A DNA stretch of 41,558 nt from contig NZ_JABFCZ010000035.1 of NCBI RefSeq assembly GCF_014692675.1, positions 1 to 41,558 on the forward strand. Direction: 5' to 3'. Position 1 is the stretch's first letter. Each line of letters opens with the position of its first letter. A program made the position numbers and the translations under genes. Positions 36,036-41,558 of this stretch are shown here, piece after piece. This stretch comes from Roseibium aggregatum. GTDB lineage: Bacteria > Pseudomonadota > Alphaproteobacteria > Rhizobiales > Stappiaceae. The notes under the pieces were generated by a model that worked only from the letters and a program-made list of their open reading frames with translations, was not told where the DNA came from and searched no databases.

Positions 36036-36371
36036 TCATTTGTTCACCCCGCACGAAATGACCACTTCCCCCCCCAACGGCACACTCACACCACCCGCAA
36101 CCTGCCGCGATAACGCACGACCCGGCAGGTCAAACGGAACGTCGAAACAGAAATCCTCACCCTCCGCCCATTCCCAGGCGGTGCTTTTCGGGGCGAGGGC
36201 GAGCGGCAGCGGTAGGGAAAAGACCGTCCACTTGCGTATGACCATGGTCAGGCCGCAGCCGTCGGCCGGCAGGTCGAAATACAACCGCATCGGGCCGAAG
36301 CGTTCGACCAGATGGCAGCCGGACTGGCTGAGGCTGCAAAAAAAACATGGCCGCGTCGAGAAAGTCGCCAC
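36036..36371 (-). pseudogene. Remnant of a DUF4166-domain protein
   Basis: An open frame of 111 codons on the minus strand matches the end of DUF4166 domains: LVERFGPMRLYFDLPADG, then FSLPLPLALAPKSTAWEW and CFDVPFDLPG. Such domains are usually 150-180 residues long and often fused behind an SDR domain. Here only the last 90 residues or so remain, and the usual ending is altered. The frame starts two bases before the stop of the E1 gene with no ribosome binding site. A run of eight A (36340-36347) may mark a slip. I regard it as decayed. The remaining bases between 35812 and 36036 hold nothing recognised. Confidence 0.5.
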
Positions 36372-36372
36372 G

Positions 36373-38736
36373 CTAGATAAGCGGTCCCTCTGTCAACCGG
36401 CTGACGGACTTGACCAATGCGGTTCGGTCTATGCGGAAGTGTCGGTAGAGGTCTCCTATCGATCCTGTCTGGCCGAAATGCTCCACGCCATGGGCGATCG
36501 TTCTATGGCCCGCGACCGAGCCGAGCCAGGCGAGCGTTGCGGGGTGGCCGTCCAGAACGGTCACGAGGCTGCAGCCCGGCGGAAGGTCCGCGAAGAGGCG
36601 CTCGATATGGCTGCGCGCCTCGCCGTTGCCGCGCGCCCGTTCACGTTGCGCGGCGGTCCATCCGGCGTTCAGCCTGTCCGCCGAGGTCACGGCAAGAACG
36701 CCGATGTCCCGCCGGTGTTCGCCGACCATGCCCGCCGCGGCGATGGCCTCATCGGCGACGGCCCCCTGGTACGCGATCACAACGCTGCAATTCGGCCCCG
36801 GCTTTCTGAGCCAGTAGGCTCCGTCGATGGCACCTTGCCTGAAGGCATCATCGACGCGCTTGACGGGCTGCTCCAATGGTTTCGTGGTCAGCCGCAAATA
36901 AACCGAACCGCCGGTTTCGTCCCTCAACCATGTGCGCTCGTCCGGGTCGCCTTCGCCGTCGCGCTGCATGTAGTCGAAGGCCCACTCCATGATAACGGCA
37001 AGCTCGTCGGAGAAGGCCGGCTCGAATGCTGCGAGCCCGTCTTGCGCCATTCCGGTCAAGGGCGTGCCGATGGATTGATGCGCGCCGCCCTCGGGGGCAA
37101 GCGTGACGCCGGACGGCGTTCCCACGATCATGAACCGGGCATCCTGGTAGCAGGCATAATTCAGCGCATCGAGACCGCGATGCACGAACGGGTCATAGAC
37201 CGTTCCGATCGGGATCAGGCGCTTGCCCCACAGGCTGTGCGACAGGCCCGCCGCACCCAGGAGCAGGAACAGGTTCATCTCGGCGATGCCGAGCTCGATA
37301 TGCTGGCCGGTGGGGGAAAACTCCCATTTCGCGGTCGAGGGAATGCGGTGCTCGATGAAAGCATCGGCCAGCTCGTGCCGGGCGAACAGCTTGCGTCTGT
37401 TGACCCACGGCCCGAGGCTTGTCGTGCCGGTCACGTCGGGCGAGGTGGTGACGATGCGCGCCGCCAGATCGCTGCCGCCTTTGGCCAGGTCGTCCAAAAT
37501 CTTGCCGAAGGCCGTCTGCGTCGAGATTTCCCGGTCGCTGCTGAACCCGATCCGGGGCACATCGATCCGCGCGTCCCTGAACCGCCGGGGATAGCGGGCG
37601 AAGAATGGAGCGCACGAGAGGAAGCTTTGCAATGCGGCTCGATCCTCGACCCCGGCGAAGGGGTCCCATTCCTGTCCCTCCGGCACCCCCATATGCGCCT
37701 GCCATTCGGCCATCTGGGCCTTTGTCATCAGGCCGCCGTGATTGTCCTTGTGGCCGGCAATGGGCGTGCCCCAGCCCTTGATCGTGTAGGCCAGAAAGCA
37801 GGTCGGGCGATCATGATCGATGCGCGCGAATGCCTCGGCCATCGTCGCCACGCAATTGCCGCCGAGATTTTCCATCAGATCGGCAAGTTCCTCGTCCGAG
37901 CGCCGCTCGATCAGCGCGGTCACGTCGCCCTGATCGCCCATGTCGTCCAGCAGCCGCTTGCGCCAGACCGCGCCGCCCATGTAGGTCAGCGCCGAATATT
38001 CCGCATTGGGGCAGCGATCGATCCAGTCGCGCAGGCGCTCGCCGCCCGGTTCCTTGAAGGCGGCCCGCTGCAGGGCGCCGTGTTTGACGCGCACCACGTC
38101 CCAGCCGAAGGCGTCGAAGATCTTCTCGACCCGTTCGAAAAGCCCCTCGCGCACGATCCCGTCCAGGGATTGGCGGTTATAGTCGATGATCCACCAGCAA
38201 TTGCGCAGGTCGTTCTTCCAGCCTTCCTGCAAAGCCTCGTAGACATTGCCTTCGTCCAGTTCCGCGTCGCCCACAAGCGCCACCATCCGCCCCGCCGGCG
38301 CGTCGCTGCCCCACGGTTTGGCCGTGATGTAATCCTGAATGAGTGACGCGAACGAGGTGATGGCGACGCCGAGCCCGACCGAACCGGTCGAAAAATCCAC
38401 GTCATCGATGTCCTTGGTCCGGCTCGGATAGCTTTGAACGCCTCCGTATCCGCGGAAATTCTCCATCCGTTCGCGGGTCTGGTTGCCCATGAGATACTGG
38501 ATCGCGTGGAAGACGGGGGAGGCGTGCGGCTTGACCGCAACCCGGTCCTCGGGGCGCAGCGCGGAAAAATAGAGCGCGGTCATGATCGACACCATCGAGG
38601 CGGAAGAGGCCTGGTGTCCGCCCACCTTGATCGCATCCTCTTTGGGGCGCAGGTGGTTGGCATTATGGATCATCCAGTGCGACAGCCAAAGCAGGCGTTG
38701 TTCGAGTGTCTTGAGATGATGTGTGCTGGTGGTCAT
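36373..38736 (-). CDS. Homodimeric 2-oxoacid dehydrogenase E1 (AceE/MdeB-like)
   Basis: 787 residues. Thiamine-diphosphate enzyme of the AceE type that decarboxylates a 2-oxoacid and passes the acyl group to an E2 lipoyl protein. The TPP/Mg motif reads GDAELDEGNVYEAL (156-169) with the second part DYNRQSLDG (185-193), the variant GDAELDEGN in place of GDGEMDEP. The transketolase-like pyrimidine domain follows (about 430-620: GIAEMNLFLLLGAAGLS) and a C-terminal transketolase domain ends the protein. It is shorter than AceE (near 890). AGGAG lies 6 bases before the ATG. No E2 or E3 gene is adjacent. The divergent Lrp-type gene resembles the mdeR-mdeB pair of Pseudomonas methionine breakdown, so 2-oxobutyrate is a possible substrate. 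Confidence 0.85.
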   Translation of the reverse strand: MTTSTHHLKTLEQRLLWLSHWMIHNANHLRPKEDAIKVGGHQASSASMVSIMTALYFSALRPEDRVAVKPHASPVFHAIQYLMGNQTRERMENFRGYGGVQSYPSRTKDIDDVDFSTGSVGLGVAITSFASLIQDYITAKPWGSDAPAGRMVALVGDAELDEGNVYEALQEGWKNDLRNCWWIIDYNRQSLDGIVREGLFERVEKIFDAFGWDVVRVKHGALQRAAFKEPGGERLRDWIDRCPNAEYSALTYMGGAVWRKRLLDDMGDQGDVTALIERRSDEELADLMENLGGNCVATMAEAFARIDHDRPTCFLAYTIKGWGTPIAGHKDNHGGLMTKAQMAEWQAHMGVPEGQEWDPFAGVEDRAALQSFLSCAPFFARYPRRFRDARIDVPRIGFSSDREISTQTAFGKILDDLAKGGSDLAARIVTTSPDVTGTTSLGPWVNRRKLFARHELADAFIEHRIPSTAKWEFSPTGQHIELGIAEMNLFLLLGAAGLSHSLWGKRLIPIGTVYDPFVHRGLDALNYACYQDARFMIVGTPSGVTLAPEGGAHQSIGTPLTGMAQDGLAAFEPAFSDELAVIMEWAFDYMQRDGEGDPDERTWLRDETGGSVYLRLTTKPLEQPVKRVDDAFRQGAIDGAYWLRKPGPNCSVVIAYQGAVADEAIAAAGMVGEHRRDIGVLAVTSADRLNAGWTAAQRERARGNGEARSHIERLFADLPPGCSLVTVLDGHPATLAWLGSVAGHRTIAHGVEHFGQTGSIGDLYRHFRIDRTALVKSVSRLTEGPLI

Positions 38737-38864
38737 GGCGTTCTCCTGATCGCCGCAGAATACACCGGATTGGACGCGGATTTTCGCCGTTTTGCTTGCG
38801 GTATCGCCGATTTTGCGCTGATATCTCGCGCGGGGACAACTTTTGTTGATGGAAATCAGCTTGA

Positions 38865-39329
38865 ATGGATGAAAATCTGGATGAAATCGACCTCAGGATT
38901 CTTCGCGAGCTTCAGCTTGATGCGCGCCTGACCCACCAGGACCTGAGCGAACGGATCGGGCTGTCTCCGTCCCCGTGCGCACGCCGGATACGCAAGCTCG
39001 AGGCGAATGGCTACATCACCGGATACAGCGCGCGGATCGACGAGGCGAAACTGGGTTTTGCCTTCAACGTCTTCATCTCGGTTCGGCTCGATCGTCAGAT
39101 TGACGACCGGCTGGTCGCCTTCGAGCGGGAAGTCCGGCGGTGTCCGGAGATTGTCGATTGCTGGCTCATGACCGGCAGTTTCGATTACCTCCTGCGTGTC
39201 GCGGTGCGTGATCTGGTGGAATTCGAGCATTTCCTCACCGGGCGGCTGACGAAACTCCCCGGCGTGGCCTCGCTGGAATCGTCGATCCCGATCCGGCGGG
39301 TCAAGTATCAACACGCGCGGCTGGATTAA
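38865..39329 (+). CDS. Lrp/AsnC-family regulator
   Basis: 154 residues. The N-terminal winged helix (about 4-60) has the family pattern LDEIDLRILRELQLDARLTH and ERIGLSPSPCARRIRKLE. The C-terminal RAM (ligand-binding) domain (about 65-150) has VFISVRLDRQ, CWLMTGSFDYLLRVAVRDL and LPGVASLESSIPIRRVK. It is divergent from the E1 gene across 128 bases and most likely controls it in response to an amino acid, by analogy with MdeR. The ligand is not visible in the sequence. Confidence 0.92.
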   Translation: MDENLDEIDLRILRELQLDARLTHQDLSERIGLSPSPCARRIRKLEANGYITGYSARIDEAKLGFAFNVFISVRLDRQIDDRLVAFEREVRRCPEIVDCWLMTGSFDYLLRVAVRDLVEFEHFLTGRLTKLPGVASLESSIPIRRVKYQHARLD

Positions 39330-39401
39330 CAGCTGAGAGGGTGGCCGGGTGTTAGAGCCCGTTTCGACCCGAGGCCTTCATTCGCCGAGTTGCCTCCTGA
39401 T

Positions 39402-41366
39402 CTAGGAAACTTCCGTCGCGCCGGCTGAAAGGAGTGACAAGGCATGCCTGAGTGCCTTATCCGCGGCGGCACGCTCTTCGGGCGACATCTGGTCGACATT
39501 GAAATACAGCGCAAAGTTCTGACTGTTTGCATCAGGGGGTGCAGGCTTCGGATCGTTTGGTGCCTTCTCGACAACGATTGAATAGGTAGACACCGGATGG
39601 CCAATGCCGCGAACCTCGATCTGCCCGCGCTCCTCGCAGTCGAATTCATCCTTTATGAGTGCGTATGTTTCGTAGGGGATGAGGATCTCGCCAGGTCTGG
39701 CTGCCGTTTCCAACCGCGACGCGAGATTCACACCGCTCCCGATAATCGTGTATTCCATACGGTTCTCGCTACCGAAGTTACCTACGGTGCAGAAGCCGGT
39801 GCTGATCCCCATTCTGCATTCCAGTGGATAGTCGATACCGGTATCTCGCCACATCTCACGCAAATCGGCCATGCGCCTTTGCATCGAAGTCGCCATGCGC
39901 GCGCATTGCAGCGCATCTTGTTTCACGCCCCTGCTTTCCGGATCGCCAAAGAAAATGACGATCGCGTCGCCCACATATTTGTCGATCGTCGCTCCATGCT
40001 TGAGCGCGATGTCGGACATTTCCGACAGATAGTGATTGAGAAGTTGGGTTACTTCCTCCGACTCGAGACGGTCGGCCATCTCGGTAAAGCCGACGATGTC
40101 GGAAAAAAACACGGTGAGTTTCCGCCTGCGGCTCGCCAGCTTGACTTCCTGCCTTCCGGAAAAGATGGATTCGTAGATTTGAGGGGAGAGATACTTGGCG
40201 AACTGGTTGGAAAGCCGTTCCATGTCGCGTGATTTTTCCGCCAGTTCCAGCTCCCGTCGCTTGATTTCGGAGATGTCCGAATAGATTGCCACTGTCCCAC
40301 CATCAGTGGTCCTGTGCTCGCTCACCAGGATCCACCGTCCTTCGTCGCGTTGCTGGATGTGCGGCTCGCTCAGTTCACGATGGCGCGCGAGGCGTTCCTT
40401 GATCCATTCTTCCCTCCGGCCCTCCGCTTCGGGAATTCTTCCTGTTTGAGCCCCGTTGCGAATAATTGTCTCGAAGGTCATGCCTGGCGCGATCTCGACA
40501 CCAATATCCCCGAAGAGCAGCGAATGGTATTTGCTGTTGAAGATCACGAGGCGATCCTCGCGGTCAAAAAGCGCAAATGCCTCGGGGATCGTTTCGATGG
40601 AATCCGCAAGTAATTGCTGGGTACGCCTGAGCGCGTTCTCCATCTCCAATTGTTCCGTGAAATCATAGCCGGTGCCGCGATAGCCGGCAAACTCGCCCTG
40701 GGCGTCGAAGATCGGCTTTCCGCTGGCGCACACATTGCGGATCTCGCCATCGCCGTTCCGTATCCTGTATGAAAAATCGCGAAACGGAAGCCGGGCTAAA
40801 AGCTTGGCCTGGTGATCTCGAAAGTCCTGGCTGTCCGTATCGCTTGCGGCCCACTCGGTTCTGGTCTTGCCGATGATCGCCTCCGGCTGCACCCTGAAGG
40901 CTTCATAGAACCGCGGAGACAGATAGGTGAACCGAAGATCGGCGCCCATTTCCCAGATCCAGTCGCCCGCGCTTTCCGCCACATCGCGAAAACGTGCCTC
41001 GCTTTCAAACAGCGCCTGTTCGCGAAGCAGTGCGACAACCCAGTGCTGGACCAGGCGACAATAGGTGCAGGCAATCTCCACCGGCGCGCAGACGCTCACG
41101 CAGAGCAAACGCTTGCCGTCAATTTCGATCGGTAGCGCGACCCCTTCCAATATGTCCGGATGCAAGGCTGCGTCTTCGGCGGAAGCTTCATAGTGATTGA
41201 CCTCGCCGGTCAATATTTTGGCGACTCCGGTGTGAAGAAAGCCGATACGGCTCCTCTGGGATGAGCAGATTATTTCGCCTCTCTCTGCGAAAATCGACAC
41301 GATCGCATTAATCTCCATGGAGATTTGATCGCAAACCTGCTGCAACTGTACATGGTCCAGAAGCAT
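39402..41366 (-). CDS. Class III nucleotide cyclase with diacid-type and PAS domains
   Basis: 654 residues, cytoplasmic. Residues about 1-115 resemble the sugar-diacid recognition domain of CdaR-type regulators (VSIFAERGEIICSSQRSRIG; ALPIEIDGKRLLCVSV) with a C-x2-C at 100-103. Two PAS domains follow (about 122-240 and 245-365), then a short coiled coil, and the cyclase domain (about 405-600) with the metal Asp D423 (FFSDIVGFT) and D467 (KYVGDAIV). K463 fits adenylate binding, but the usual specificity Asp of YTVIGD is Ser here (YTIIGSGVNLASRLE). The product is therefore probably cAMP, not certain. About 50 residues follow without known domain. It converges with the Lrp gene and has no neighbour upstream in the window. 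Confidence 0.88.
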   Translation of the reverse strand: MLLDHVQLQQVCDQISMEINAIVSIFAERGEIICSSQRSRIGFLHTGVAKILTGEVNHYEASAEDAALHPDILEGVALPIEIDGKRLLCVSVCAPVEIACTYCRLVQHWVVALLREQALFESEARFRDVAESAGDWIWEMGADLRFTYLSPRFYEAFRVQPEAIIGKTRTEWAASDTDSQDFRDHQAKLLARLPFRDFSYRIRNGDGEIRNVCASGKPIFDAQGEFAGYRGTGYDFTEQLEMENALRRTQQLLADSIETIPEAFALFDREDRLVIFNSKYHSLLFGDIGVEIAPGMTFETIIRNGAQTGRIPEAEGRREEWIKERLARHRELSEPHIQQRDEGRWILVSEHRTTDGGTVAIYSDISEIKRRELELAEKSRDMERLSNQFAKYLSPQIYESIFSGRQEVKLASRRRKLTVFFSDIVGFTEMADRLESEEVTQLLNHYLSEMSDIALKHGATIDKYVGDAIVIFFGDPESRGVKQDALQCARMATSMQRRMADLREMWRDTGIDYPLECRMGISTGFCTVGNFGSENRMEYTIIGSGVNLASRLETAARPGEILIPYETYALIKDEFDCEERGQIEVRGIGHPVSTYSIVVEKAPNDPKPAPPDANSQNFALYFNVDQMSPEERAAADKALRHALSLLSAGATEVS

Positions 41367-41558
41367 TATTTGGCCAACCTGTAGTAGGCCCCCAGTAAAC
41401 TGTACAATCGAATTCTTTTGTGAACTTGATATTATACCACCTTACAGAGACAGGCACGACCGAATGTCGCACTGAATAAGGTGAAAGGGGCCATGGGAGG
41501 CTGCCGGATTCCCGGTGGAGATGGATTTTCGGGTGGGCGGTCTGGCGGGGCGGTGAGG

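Noticed and set aside
35827..38346. Plus-strand frame of 839 codons
   Set aside because: It is the complement of the E1 dehydrogenase gene for most of its length and has no family resemblance.

Overview
The window looks like a chromosomal stretch of a GC-rich alphaproteobacterium of the Hyphomicrobiales (Rhizobiales), most like the Stappiaceae (Roseibium/Labrenzia type). The reason is the conserved block 11.7-17.8 kb: a small basic protein, murA, a DUF2948 protein, hisD, a UPF0262 protein, a low-molecular-weight phosphatase homologue, infA, maf and yacG. This order and content are characteristic of that order. The placement is inference from gene order and protein similarity by eye; no database search was run.

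Layout. (1) 1-11.29 kb is an accessory region ending at the 3' end of a tRNA-Thr(GGT) gene, with a tyrosine integrase directly next to the tRNA. It carries the start of an off-edge gene, two unknown minus-strand genes that share a TAGA-N4-TCTA operator-like motif, a small ribbon-helix-helix-like gene, a possible small RNA, and a complete type II-C CRISPR-Cas locus: tracrRNA, cas9, cas1, cas2 and an array of 20 repeats and 19 spacers. (2) 11.7-17.85 kb is the core housekeeping block. (3) 17.9-24.6 kb has a MITE-like repeat, a periplasmic 5'-nucleotidase, and a pair that I read as a Slam-type outer membrane translocon and its substrate, a 967-residue FecR-domain protein ending in a TbpB-like barrel. 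(4) At 24.74 kb a tRNA-Phe(GAA) is followed by a P4-type integrase, a decayed IS110 transposase, and a two-gene IS91-like element. This is a second, eroded tRNA-targeted island. (5) 31.5-41.4 kb is metabolic and regulatory: an acyl-CoA synthetase and a UGSC-motif protein divergent from an AraC regulator, a remnant of a DUF4166 protein, a homodimeric 2-oxoacid dehydrogenase E1 divergent from an Lrp-type regulator, and a PAS-containing nucleotide cyclase.

How the CRISPR parts fit. The anti-repeat, hairpins, terminator and promoter at 3327-3481 place the tracrRNA on the minus strand. The crRNAs must then also come from the minus strand, so the array is read toward cas2, against the cas operon. 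A strong minus-strand terminator lies between array and cas2, in agreement. The decayed terminal repeat is at the far (right) end, and each repeat has a promoter-like layout, as reported for Neisseria-type II-C arrays. Two spacers (4 and 17, the only 31-nt ones) are diverged versions of the same coding sequence, changed mostly at synonymous positions: the array appears to have sampled the same site in two related phages.

The strongest leads for new biology are the paired spacers, the reversed array, and the Slam/FecR-barrel pair. Everything else is assigned by family motif only.
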